Shown in pieces: positions 55,083 to 64,000 of a stretch of 64,000 nt of DNA. The position numbers and the translations under genes were made by a program. The notes below the pieces were generated by a model that had not been told where the DNA came from, did no database searches, and worked only from the letters and a program-made list of their open reading frames with translations. The stretch lies in the NCBI GenBank assembly GCA_966210725.1, contig CBIHLN010000003.1:1-64000 (forward strand), written 5' to 3'. Source of the stretch: Lysobacter_C sp966210725 (lineage in GTDB: Bacteria; Pseudomonadota; Gammaproteobacteria; Xanthomonadales; Xanthomonadaceae). Each line of letters begins with the position of its first letter. The stretch's first letter is position 1.

Positions 55083-55141
55083 GCGGTCATCGGCGGCGCG
55101 GCCGCCCCAAATACTTCAGAGATTCGAGAGGGAGCACCACC

Positions 55142-57055
55142 ATGGGCAAGATCATCGGTATCGACCTGGGCACGACCAATTCGTGCGTGGCGATCATGGA
55201 AGGCGGCAAGGCCCGCGTCATCGAGAACGCCGAAGGCGACCGCACCACGCCGTCCATCGTCGCCTACACCAAGGACGGCGAAGTGCTGGTCGGCGCATCG
55301 GCCAAGCGCCAGGCCGTCACCAACCCCAAGAACACCTTCTTCGCGGTGAAGCGCCTGATCGGCCGCAAGTTCACCGACGCCGAAGTGCAGAAGGACCTGG
55401 ACCTGGTGCCGTACGGCATCGTCCAGCATGAAAACGGCGATGCCTGGGTCGCGACCCAGGACGGCAAGAAGATGGCGCCGCAGCAGATCTCGGCCGAAGT
55501 GCTGGCCAAGATGAAGAAGACCGCCGAGGCCTACCTGGGCGAGACCGTCACCGAGGCGGTCATCACCGTGCCGGCGTACTTCAACGATTCCCAGCGCCAG
55601 GCCACCAAGGACGCGGGCAAGATCGCGGGGCTGGAGGTCAAGCGCATCATCAACGAGCCGACCGCGGCCGCGCTGGCCTACGGCATGGACAAGAAGGGTG
55701 GCGACCGCAAGGTGGCCGTGTACGACCTGGGCGGCGGCACGTTCGACGTGTCGATCATCGAGATCGCCTCGGTCGACGACGAAATGCAGGTCGAGGTGCT
55801 CAGCACCAACGGCGACACGTTCCTGGGTGGCGAGGACTTCGACAAGCGCGTCATCGACTACCTGGTGGAGGAGTTCCAGCGCGAGCAGGGCATCGACCTG
55901 CGCAAGGATCCGCTGGCCCTGCAGCGCCTGAAGGACGCCGCCGAGCGCGCCAAGATCGAGCTGTCCTCCAGCCAGCAGACCGACGTCAACCTGCCGTACG
56001 TCACCGCCGACGCGACGGGCCCGAAGCATCTCAACATCAAGCTGACCCGCGCCAAGCTCGAGTCGCTGGTCGAGGACCTTGTCAAGAAAACGATCGAGCC
56101 GTGCCGCATCGCGCTGAATGACGCCGGCCTGCGCGCCAGCGACATCAGCGAGGTGATCCTGGTCGGTGGCCAGACCCGCATGCCGAAGGTGCAGCAGGCG
56201 GTGGGCGAATTCTTCGGCAAGGAGCCGCGCAAGGACGTCAACCCGGATGAGGCCGTCGCCATCGGCGCCGCGATCCAGGGCGGCGTGCTGGCCGGCGACG
56301 TCAAGGACGTGCTGCTGCTCGACGTGACCCCGCTGAGCCTGGGCATCGAGACCCTGGGCGGCGTGTTCACCAAGATCATCGAGAAGAACACCACGGTGCC
56401 GACCAAGGCGTCGCAGACCTTCTCCACCGCCGAGGACAACCAGTCCGCCGTGACCGTGCACGTGCTGCAGGGTGAGCGCGAGCAGGCCCGCTACAACAAG
56501 TCGCTGGCCCGTTTCGACCTGACCGGTATCGAGGCGGCGCCGCGCGGCATGCCGCAGGTGGAGGTGTCGTTCGACATCGACGCCAACGGCATCCTGCACG
56601 TGTCGGCCAAGGACAAGAAGACCGGCAAGGAGCAGAAGGTCGAGATCAAGGCCGGCTCGGGCCTGTCGGACGACGAGATCCAGAAGATGGTCGCCGACGC
56701 CGAGGCCAACCGCGAGGAAGACCAGAAGTTCCACGAACTGGTGCAGGCCCGCAACCAGGCCGACGGCCTGATCCACATGGCCCGCAGCACGATCAAGGAG
56801 CACGGCGACAAGCTGCCGGGTGAGGCGATCGGTGCCGCCGAGGCCGCGATTGCCGAGCTCGAAACCGCGATGAAGGGCGACGACAAGGCACAGATCGAGG
56901 CCAAGAGCCGTGCGCTGGAGACGGCGGCCCAGTCGCTCATGGCGGCCAGCCAAGGGCAGCCGGCGGGCGACGCCGGCCAGGCCCAGGCCAGCCAGGCGGC
57001 CGATGACGTGGTGGACGCCGAGTTCACCGAGGTGAAGGACGACGGCAAGAAGTAA
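55142..57055 (+). CDS. dnaK: DnaK, Hsp70 chaperone
   Basis: This protein is 637 aa, with the ATPase domain opening I-I-G-I-D-L-G-T-T-N-S-C-V and D-L-G-G-G-T-F-D-V-S near 195. It has the interdomain linker V-L-L-L-D-V-T-P-L-S-L near 388, a substrate-binding domain, and a helical lid ending in the EEVD-like tail (V-V-D-A-E-F-T-E-V). GGGAGCACCACC precedes the ATG. The frame is open upstream to 55049, across the promoter. Confidence 0.98.
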   Translation: MGKIIGIDLGTTNSCVAIMEGGKARVIENAEGDRTTPSIVAYTKDGEVLVGASAKRQAVTNPKNTFFAVKRLIGRKFTDAEVQKDLDLVPYGIVQHENGDAWVATQDGKKMAPQQISAEVLAKMKKTAEAYLGETVTEAVITVPAYFNDSQRQATKDAGKIAGLEVKRIINEPTAAALAYGMDKKGGDRKVAVYDLGGGTFDVSIIEIASVDDEMQVEVLSTNGDTFLGGEDFDKRVIDYLVEEFQREQGIDLRKDPLALQRLKDAAERAKIELSSSQQTDVNLPYVTADATGPKHLNIKLTRAKLESLVEDLVKKTIEPCRIALNDAGLRASDISEVILVGGQTRMPKVQQAVGEFFGKEPRKDVNPDEAVAIGAAIQGGVLAGDVKDVLLLDVTPLSLGIETLGGVFTKIIEKNTTVPTKASQTFSTAEDNQSAVTVHVLQGEREQARYNKSLARFDLTGIEAAPRGMPQVEVSFDIDANGILHVSAKDKKTGKEQKVEIKAGSGLSDDEIQKMVADAEANREEDQKFHELVQARNQADGLIHMARSTIKEHGDKLPGEAIGAAEAAIAELETAMKGDDKAQIEAKSRALETAAQSLMAASQGQPAGDAGQAQASQAADDVVDAEFTEVKDDGKK

Positions 57056-57062
57056 ACGCCGG

Positions 57063-57136
57063 CATGGAAAAGGGGAATCGGAAGCGGACGTGCCACCTGC
57101 GGGTGCCATTTCCAGGACCGGTTCCCCGTTTTCATG
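57063..57136. repeat. Imperfect inverted repeat between dnaK and dnaJ
   Basis: The 19-base arm starting CATGGAAAAGGGGAATCGG (57063-57081) pairs with CCGGTTCCCCGTTTTCATG (57118-57136) with two G-T pairs and one mismatch. The 36-base loop contains a smaller ACC/GGT hairpin. There is no T tract. It may modulate the dnaK:dnaJ ratio or protect the dnaK 3' end. Confidence 0.5.
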
Positions 57137-57191
57137 TCCGAGGCCGGCCAGGTGCCGGCGCTGACGCAGCCTGGATGACTGACGTACCCCG

Positions 57192-58325
57192 ATGAGCAAA
57201 CGCGACTACTACGAAGTGCTGGGCGTGGCCCGCAACGCCGGCGACGAAGAGCTGAAGAAGGCCTATCGCCGCTGCGCGATGAAGCACCACCCCGACCGCA
57301 ACCCCGGCGACGCGGCCGCGGAAGCCGCGTTCAAGGAGTGCAAGGAGGCCTACGAGGTGCTCTCGGATGCCAGGCGCCGGCGCATGTACGACCAGCATGG
57401 CCACGCCGCGTTCGAACACGGGATGGGCGGCAACGGCGGCGGCTTCGGCCACGCCGACATGGGCGACATCTTCGGCGACATCTTCGGCAACATCTTCGGT
57501 GGCGGCATGGGCGGCGGGCGCGGCCCGCGCCGCGGCGCCGACATCGGCTACGTGATGGAGCTGTCGCTGGAAGAGGCGGTCGGCGGCATCGAAAAGACCA
57601 TCGAAGTGCCGACGCTGGATGCCTGCGACAGCTGCGACGGCAGCGGCTCGGCGGACGGCAAGCTCGAGACCTGCTCGACCTGCCAGGGCCGCGGCCAGGT
57701 GCGCTTCCAGCGCGGCATCTTCTCGATGCAGCAGGCGTGCCCGCACTGCGGCGGTCGCGGACAGACCATCGCCAATCCCTGTGGCGACTGCCACGGCCAG
57801 GGCCGCATCGAGGACACCAAGACGCTGCAGGTCAAGATTCCGCCGGGCGTCGACAACGGCGACCGGATCCGCCTGTCGGGCGAAGGCGAGGCCGGTCCCG
57901 CGGGCTCGCCGCCGGGCGATCTGTACGTCGACGTGCGCGTGCGCGAGCACGACATCTTCAAGCGCGAAGGCGACGACCTGCACTGCGAGGTGCCCATCCG
58001 CATTTCGCAGGCGGCCCTGGGCGACACGATCCGCGTGCCGACGCTGGACGGCGAGGTGGAGTTGCGCATCCCCGCCGAGACCCAGACCGGCAAGCTGTTC
58101 CGCCTGCGCGACAAGGGCGTCAAGTCCGTGCGCAGCCGGCGGCCGGGCGACCTGTATTGCGAGGTGGTGGTGGAGACGCCGGTCAAACTCACGGCCCAGC
58201 AGCGCGAACTGCTGGAGCAGTTCGAGGGCACGTTCGTCGGCGACGGCGCCCGCAAGCACTCACCGCGCTCCTCGACGTTCCTGGATGGCGTCAAGGGCGT
58301 CTGGGACCGGATGAAGTCGTCCTGA
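57192..58325 (+). CDS. dnaJ: DnaJ, Hsp40 co-chaperone
   Basis: This protein stimulates DnaK ATPase. It is 377 aa with a J domain containing H-P-D near residues 34-36, a Gly/Phe/Met-rich linker (about 75-115), four zinc-finger repeats (C-D-S-C-D-G-S-G, C-S-T-C-Q-G-R-G, C-P-H-C-G-G-R-G, C-G-D-C-H-G-Q-G; about 138-210), and C-terminal substrate-binding domains. It follows dnaK after 136 bases containing the inverted repeat. A strong terminator ends the unit. Confidence 0.98.
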   Translation: MSKRDYYEVLGVARNAGDEELKKAYRRCAMKHHPDRNPGDAAAEAAFKECKEAYEVLSDARRRRMYDQHGHAAFEHGMGGNGGGFGHADMGDIFGDIFGNIFGGGMGGGRGPRRGADIGYVMELSLEEAVGGIEKTIEVPTLDACDSCDGSGSADGKLETCSTCQGRGQVRFQRGIFSMQQACPHCGGRGQTIANPCGDCHGQGRIEDTKTLQVKIPPGVDNGDRIRLSGEGEAGPAGSPPGDLYVDVRVREHDIFKREGDDLHCEVPIRISQAALGDTIRVPTLDGEVELRIPAETQTGKLFRLRDKGVKSVRSRRPGDLYCEVVVETPVKLTAQQRELLEQFEGTFVGDGARKHSPRSSTFLDGVKGVWDRMKSS

Positions 58326-58370
58326 GGCTTCCCCCTCGCGGGAGCGACCGCGCTACCGGGTCATCGATGG

Positions 58371-58405
58371 AACGCCGTGCTGTTGCAGTACGGCGTTCTT
58401 TTTTT
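58371..58405 (+). terminator. Rho-independent terminator of the dnaK-dnaJ unit
   Basis: An 11-bp stem AACGCCGTGCT/AGTACGGCGTT (one G-T pair), loop GTTGC, followed by CTTTTTTT. It lies 45 bases after the dnaJ stop. Confidence 0.9.
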
Positions 58406-58538
58406 GCGCTGGACACCAGCGCGGTACGGGCGCTGCTGCCAGGATGCGCCACGCGCCGACCGCCATCCGGGCGTGCGCGACCAGACGACATCCGCCACGA
58501 TCCTTGTCGCGCCTGTCCCGCGCGATTAGCCTGCGCCG

Positions 58539-59252
58539 ATGACCGAACCCGTCCGAATCCTCATCCACGGCGCCAGCGGCCGTATGGGCCGCGCCCTGCT
58601 ACGTCTGGCTGCCGGCCGCGACGACCTGCGCGTGGTGGCCGCCGTGTCGCGCAGCAAGCCGACCCAGCGCGTCATCGACGGTGTGCCCCAGTTCGCGGTG
58701 GCGGAGATCCACGGTGTGCCGGCGTTCGATGTCGCCATCGACTTCAGCCTGCCCGAGGGGTTCGAGGCGGTACTGGCGATGTGCCAGGAGCGCGGCGCCG
58801 GGCTGGTCAGCGGTACCACCGGGATCGACGAGCGACAGCAACGTGCCATCGACCTGGCAGGCGAGCGCGTCCCGGTGCTGTGGGCGGCCAACTTCAGTCT
58901 CGGGGTTGCGGTGCTGGGCGACCTGGTCCAGCGAGCGGCCGCGGCCCTGCAGGGCTGGGACTGCGACATCGTCGAGTCGCACCACGTCCACAAGAAGGAC
59001 GCGCCGTCCGGCACCGCGCTGGCCCTGGGCGCCCGGGCCGAGGAGGGTGGCCTGCACCCGCGCTACGTTTCCCTGCGAGCCGGCGACATCGTCGGCGAGC
59101 ACACCGTCCAGCTGACCGGGCCGGGTGAGCGGCTGGAACTGGTACATCGCGCCACCGACCGCGACGTCTTCGCCCGGGGTGCGCTGCTGGCCGCCGGGCG
59201 GCTCGCGGGCCGCCCGCCGGGCCGGTACCGGGTCGCAGACCTCTTCCTTTGA
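58539..59252 (+). CDS. dapB: DapB, 4-hydroxy-tetrahydrodipicolinate reductase
   Basis: This enzyme reduces the dihydrodipicolinate precursor in lysine/diaminopimelate synthesis. It has 237 aa, shorter than E. coli (273 aa). It contains the dinucleotide motif G-A-S-G-R-M-G-R-A at 9-17, the substrate block E-S-H-H-V-H-K-K-D-A-P-S-G-T near 147-160 with catalytic His and Lys, and a terminal R-x-P-G-R-Y-R-V-x-D-L. Dap synthesis and carAB are neighbours in many proteobacteria. Confidence 0.94.
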   Translation: MTEPVRILIHGASGRMGRALLRLAAGRDDLRVVAAVSRSKPTQRVIDGVPQFAVAEIHGVPAFDVAIDFSLPEGFEAVLAMCQERGAGLVSGTTGIDERQQRAIDLAGERVPVLWAANFSLGVAVLGDLVQRAAAALQGWDCDIVESHHVHKKDAPSGTALALGARAEEGGLHPRYVSLRAGDIVGEHTVQLTGPGERLELVHRATDRDVFARGALLAAGRLAGRPPGRYRVADLFL

Positions 59253-59489
59253 CCTGCGGGGCGCCGCCGTGCCGGTGCCCCTTGCGTGCGCGTACCCCCA
59301 GCGGAACAGCTGACACGCTGCTGCATGAATTCCGCGCTGGCGCGAGCGGCGTCGGGTCGCTAGAATTCCCGCTCGCCTGAACCCCGCTCGCCGGACCGGT
59401 CCCGCACCGCGTCCGCGCCTTGCTGCAGCCCGCATTCTGCGAGGCCTGCGCCGGGGTCAGTCAGCCCCCCGGCATCCAAGGCGACCCAC

Positions 59490-60620
59490 GTGACTGAACC
59501 TGCACTCCTCGCACTCGAAGACGGCACCTGCTTCGAGGGCGTTTCCGTTGGCGCGCCCGGCCTTTCGGTCGGCGAAGTCGTCTTCAATACCGCGATCACC
59601 GGCTACCAGGAGATCGTGACCGACCCGTCCTACGCCCGGCAGCTGGTCACGTTGACCTATCCGCACGTGGGCAACACCGGTTGCACCGCGCAGGACGACG
59701 AGGCCGCACAGGTCTGGTCGGCCGGCCTGATCGTGCGCGACGTGCCGCGCCGGCCCAGCAACTGGCGCAGCCAGCAGCCGCTGCCGGCGTGGTTGGCCGA
59801 GCGCGGCGTCGTCGCCATCGCCGGCATCGACACCCGGAAGCTGACGCGCCTGCTGCGCGACCGCGGCGCGCAGAACGGCGCGCTGATGGCTGGCCGCATC
59901 GACCGCGACGAAGCCATCGAGGCCGCGCGCAAGTTCCCGGGCCTGAAGGGCATGGACCTGGCGCGCGAGGTCAGCACGAAGTCGCCCTACGAGTGGACCG
60001 AGGGCCAGCTGGATCTGGACCGCAATGCCTTCGACACCGCCGATGCGCGGCTTCACGTGGTGGCCTACGACTTTGGGGTGAAGCGCAACATCCTGCGGAT
60101 GATCGCCGAGCGCGGCTGCCGCGTGACGGTGGTGCCGGCGCAGACGCCGGCCGCCGAGGTGCTGGCGATGAAGCCCGACGGCGTGTTCCTGTCCAACGGC
60201 CCGGGCGACCCGGCACCGTGCGACTACGCCATCGCCGCGATCCGCGAGTTCATCGCCACCAAGGTCCCGACCTTCGGCATCTGCCTGGGCCACCAGCTGC
60301 TTGGCCTGGCGGCCGGCGCGCGCACCGAGAAGATGAAGTTCGGCCACCACGGCGCAAACCACCCGGTGCAGGACCTGGACAGCAAGCGGGTGATGATCAC
60401 CAGCCAGAACCATGGCTTCGCCATCGACGAAGCGACGCTGCCGGCCAACGTGCGCGTCATCCACCGCTCGCTGTTCGACGGCTCCAACCAGGGCATCGAG
60501 CTGACCGATGCGCCGGCCTTCAGTTTCCAGGGCCACCCGGAAGCCAGCCCCGGCCCGCACGATGTCGCGCCGCTGTTTGACAAGTTCATCGCCGCAATGG
60601 GCGGTATTCGAAGCTCCTAA
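59490..60620 (+). CDS. carA: CarA, carbamoyl-phosphate synthase small subunit
   Basis: This glutaminase subunit supplies ammonia to CarB for arginine and pyrimidine synthesis. It is 376 aa with GTG start; the N-terminal domain has A-L-L-A-L-E-D-G-T, and the class I amidotransferase domain carries C265 in G-I-C-L-G-H-Q and the His-x-Glu of G-H-P-E-A-S-P-G-P near 350. A TAGAAT at 59361-59366 may be the -10 of the operon. Unusually, carB does not follow directly. Confidence 0.97.
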   Translation: MTEPALLALEDGTCFEGVSVGAPGLSVGEVVFNTAITGYQEIVTDPSYARQLVTLTYPHVGNTGCTAQDDEAAQVWSAGLIVRDVPRRPSNWRSQQPLPAWLAERGVVAIAGIDTRKLTRLLRDRGAQNGALMAGRIDRDEAIEAARKFPGLKGMDLAREVSTKSPYEWTEGQLDLDRNAFDTADARLHVVAYDFGVKRNILRMIAERGCRVTVVPAQTPAAEVLAMKPDGVFLSNGPGDPAPCDYAIAAIREFIATKVPTFGICLGHQLLGLAAGARTEKMKFGHHGANHPVQDLDSKRVMITSQNHGFAIDEATLPANVRVIHRSLFDGSNQGIELTDAPAFSFQGHPEASPGPHDVAPLFDKFIAAMGGIRSS

Positions 60621-60653
60621 AGGGGCAAATCAGGAAGAAAAGGGGGTATCAGG

Positions 60654-62543
60654 ATGAAGATGGTTCGAACCATTGTTTTAATTGCCGGGCTCTTCTCGTC
60701 GTCGTTGGTTTCTCAAGCGCGCGAGATTCCTGTTGGCGATTTTTTTAAGGATCCGGAGTTCACCAGCGTCTCCCTTTCTCCGAAGGGTGACTACATTGCG
60801 GTATCGGTACCTCAAGGAGATCGCACGGTTCTGGCCGCGTTTCGTGTCGAGGACATGAAGCTGGTTGGAAAGTGGGATTACGGCTCGAATCTTCATATCG
60901 ACAGGGTCCGCTGGGTCAATGACAAGCGGTTCTTCATGTATGTCAGTGAGAAGACCGGTCGGTTCGATCAGCGCCAGGGTAGGGTGGATGTATACGCCAG
61001 CAATGTCGACGGCAGTCAGCGTACGGATATTCCGAATGGTGGTACCTACCAGATCGTGGATACGCTCCCCGATGATCCTTCCAGCATTCTGGTTTCACGC
61101 TCGATCGAATCGGCTTTTCTTTCCAAGATGTATGTCCGTGATGGAAGTGTGCGGACGGTAGCAACCGCGCCTATCGACTCCGGCACGTTCCTGGTGGATC
61201 ACGACGGCAATGTCCGTTATGCCTTTGGTCAGAAAAATAATAACGATACCGTGACGCTGCGACGCGATGGAGACTCGTGGACTCAAGTGCACAGCGCTCC
61301 AATGGGCGGGGCCAAGCGGACGCCGTTGGCAATGGACTCGGATAACAAGCTTGCGTGGGTGGAGGTGAGCAAGTCGGGAGAGCCAGGGCAGCTGATGCTC
61401 GTCGATCCGGAAACGGGTGCGGAACGCGCCATGAGTGCGAACCCCAATGTCGAGGCGGCTGAGCTCCTGTTCAGTAGCGACGAGCGCGAGCTGCTCGCGG
61501 TAGCGTACGAAGACGGTACGCGCCGGTACGACTTCACCAACAAGGATCACGAAGAGTCCAAAGTCTACGCAGGCCTCATCAATGCCTTCCCCAAGCATGC
61601 CGTTGGCTTTCGAGGGATAAGCGACGACGGCCGGTACATTCTGGTCGCCGCTTATAGTGATATTGACCCGGGTTCCTACTATCTGTATGACCGCGAAAGC
61701 GGCAGCGCCAAGTTCTTGCTTGCAGCAATGGATTGGATCAAGCCGTCGGAGATGTCACCGATGGAGCCCTTTTCTTTCACCTCGCGCGACGGCACGAAGG
61801 TTCATGGCTATCTCACGCTGCCGCGCTTTAGCAATGGAAAAAATCTTCCTTTGATTCTGCACCCGCATGGTGGACCCCACGGCCCCCGTGATTCCTGGCG
61901 ATTCAATCCGGAGGTGCAGTTCCTTGCAAATCGGGGTTACGCCGTGCTGCAAGTGAATTTTCGCGGATCGGGGGGGTACGGGAACACGTTCGAGTCAAAG
62001 GGGTACCGCAACTGGGGTACCACCATGGTCAACGACATGACGGACGCTGTTCGTTGGGCGATAGCACGTGGCGTTGCTGACAAGGATCGGTTGTGCACGT
62101 ATGGGGCGTCTTACGGCGGATACGCTGCGCTCCAGTCCGTCGTACGCGAACCTGAGATGTATAAGTGCGCGATTGGTTATGTAGGAGTTTATAGCCTGCC
62201 GCTGATGTTCAAGGATGGCGATATTCCTGAGCACGAATCAGGTCGCAATTATCTGAATCGTGTAATGCCGGAAACGCTGGCCGAACAGCAGGCGCAGTCA
62301 CCTGCATTCAACGCCGACCGGATCGATGTGCCGGTGATGCTTGTGCAGGGTGAGAAGGACCGACGGGTTCCAATGTCCCAGTACGAGGCGCTTCGTGACG
62401 CCTTGGAGGATGCAGGAAATCCTGCAAAGGTCACCATCGTTGCTGAGAAAGAGGGCCACGGCTTCTACGACTTCGACAATCAGGTTGATCTTTACACGAA
62501 GATGGAACGCTTTCTCGACGAGAGCATGGCGGCATCCGACTAG
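60654..62543 (+). CDS. Secreted S9-family prolyl oligopeptidase-type peptidase
   Basis: This is a 629-aa exported serine peptidase. The signal peptide ends V-S-Q-A near residue 22. A beta-propeller-like N-half (about 25-370, with S-L-S-P-K-G-D-Y and repeated D-x-D-G-R-Y strands) is followed by an alpha/beta-hydrolase domain with triad S486 (G-A-S-Y-G-G), D569 (G-E-K-D) and H602 (E-G-H-G-F). This is S9C/acylaminoacyl-peptidase type. The gene is clearly AT-richer than its flanks: by hand count 61201-61260 has 28 of 60 G+C against 46 of 60 at 59701-59760 in carA. It uses many ATT, AAA, TTT and AAT codons. It is inserted between carA and carB. Confidence 0.93.
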   Translation: MKMVRTIVLIAGLFSSSLVSQAREIPVGDFFKDPEFTSVSLSPKGDYIAVSVPQGDRTVLAAFRVEDMKLVGKWDYGSNLHIDRVRWVNDKRFFMYVSEKTGRFDQRQGRVDVYASNVDGSQRTDIPNGGTYQIVDTLPDDPSSILVSRSIESAFLSKMYVRDGSVRTVATAPIDSGTFLVDHDGNVRYAFGQKNNNDTVTLRRDGDSWTQVHSAPMGGAKRTPLAMDSDNKLAWVEVSKSGEPGQLMLVDPETGAERAMSANPNVEAAELLFSSDERELLAVAYEDGTRRYDFTNKDHEESKVYAGLINAFPKHAVGFRGISDDGRYILVAAYSDIDPGSYYLYDRESGSAKFLLAAMDWIKPSEMSPMEPFSFTSRDGTKVHGYLTLPRFSNGKNLPLILHPHGGPHGPRDSWRFNPEVQFLANRGYAVLQVNFRGSGGYGNTFESKGYRNWGTTMVNDMTDAVRWAIARGVADKDRLCTYGASYGGYAALQSVVREPEMYKCAIGYVGVYSLPLMFKDGDIPEHESGRNYLNRVMPETLAEQQAQSPAFNADRIDVPVMLVQGEKDRRVPMSQYEALRDALEDAGNPAKVTIVAEKEGHGFYDFDNQVDLYTKMERFLDESMAASD

Positions 62544-62570
62544 GTTCTGCATTTAGATTATGCATTAACG

Positions 62571-62600
62571 TGCCGGGCGTCCGAGTGCTGACGCCCGGCA
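62571..62600 (+). terminator. Hairpin after the S9 peptidase gene
   Basis: A perfect 11-bp stem TGCCGGGCGTC/GACGCCCGGCA with loop CGAGTGCT, 27 bases after the stop. There is no immediate T tract, but a run of eight T residues occurs at about 62673-62680. Transcription of carB would then need a new promoter in 62601-62725, where nothing convincing is seen. Confidence 0.6.
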
Positions 62601-62725
62601 CATGTGTTGCCATAGATTGTATTGCGCAGGGCTTTGATTGCGCGGATAGATATCTCGCGTGCGCATCCTTATTTTTTTTTGAGCACGTCCTGTTTGCGCC
62701 ATATTGATTTTTTAGAGGAATAGCG

Positions 62726-64000
<1,275 letters not shown>

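Noticed and set aside
53239..55141. CIRCE (HrcA operator) upstream of hrcA, grpE or dnaK
   Set aside because: I searched for TTAGCACTC and GAGTGCTAA and found neither, even loosely; sigma32-type promoters are present instead.
55013..57199. A 728-codon minus-strand open frame opposite dnaK
   Set aside because: It is Leu/His/Val-rich shadow sequence with no recognisable motif; dnaK on the plus strand is certain.

Overview
The window is a G+C-rich chromosomal stretch from a gammaproteobacterium of the Xanthomonadaceae (Lysobacter/Luteimonas/Xanthomonas-like; the genus is inferred, not proven). The gene orders that suggest this are lolC/E-lolD-comEC-exbB-exbD-msbA-lpxK-kdsB, nudJ-mnmA-hflD, clpS-clpA//infA-aat, ftsK-lolA-rarA, rpsF-rpsR-rplI-dnaB-alr, the lexA2-imuA-imuB-dnaE2 mutagenesis cassette, and ratA-ratB/bamE/fur/recN/hrcA-grpE-dnaK-dnaJ-dapB-carA-carB. 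Nearly all of it is tightly packed housekeeping DNA with many 4-base ATGA/GTGA start/stop overlaps. I see no insertion sequence, prophage, integrase or CRISPR array.

Layout. 1-8677: envelope biogenesis (lipoprotein release, competence channel ComEC, ExbB/ExbD, lipid A flippase MsbA, LpxK, KdsB, a low-molecular-weight phosphatase). 8878-11718: uvrC, pgsA, tRNA-Gly(GCC), tRNA-Cys(GCA). 11985-17643 (minus): acnA, hflD, mnmA, nudJ and a secreted YbjN-like protein. 17762-25147: clpS/clpA proteolysis, infA, aat, an acyltransferase-like protein, trxB, alanine dehydrogenase. 25248-30837: ftsK, lolA, a secreted orphan, rarA. 31304-35365: a five-gene operon of secreted and outer-membrane proteins resembling the Pseudomonas Fap functional-amyloid system. 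35542-39633: ribosomal proteins S6, S18, L9, then dnaB and alr. 39744-46328: SOS mutasome cassette with an AlkB-like gene attached. 46434-49691: tmRNA and smpB flanking a CHASE-domain histidine kinase. 49797-53238: ratA, ratB, bamE, fur, recN. 53332-58325: heat-shock genes. 58539-64000: dapB, carA, an S9 peptidase, and the 5' part of carB.

The most interesting part is 30838-35365. A Gly/Ser/Asn-rich exported protein, a small exported protein, a periplasmic C39 cysteine protease, a FapE-like secreted protein and a coiled-coil/beta-barrel FapF-like outer-membrane protein are arranged as in fapB/C-D-E-F. The small protein and the FapE-like protein both carry an L-x-x-[LM]-R-G-G motif at residues 47-53, which resembles the double-glycine sites cut by C39 peptidases. 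Upstream lie a sigma54-like promoter and two copies of the palindrome CGTTWCAGGGYTGAAACG at the distance expected for an enhancer-binding protein.

Other regulatory readings made by eye: sigma32-type promoters in front of hrcA, grpE, dnaK and probably clpA, with no CIRCE element; a GTGTACA-N2-TGTACAC operator abutting the lexA2 start; a perfect DnaA box in front of dnaB; a terminator-like hairpin just upstream of ald; and an AT-rich S9 peptidase gene that splits carA from carB. All functional calls rest on motif recognition and gene order, since no database search was possible.
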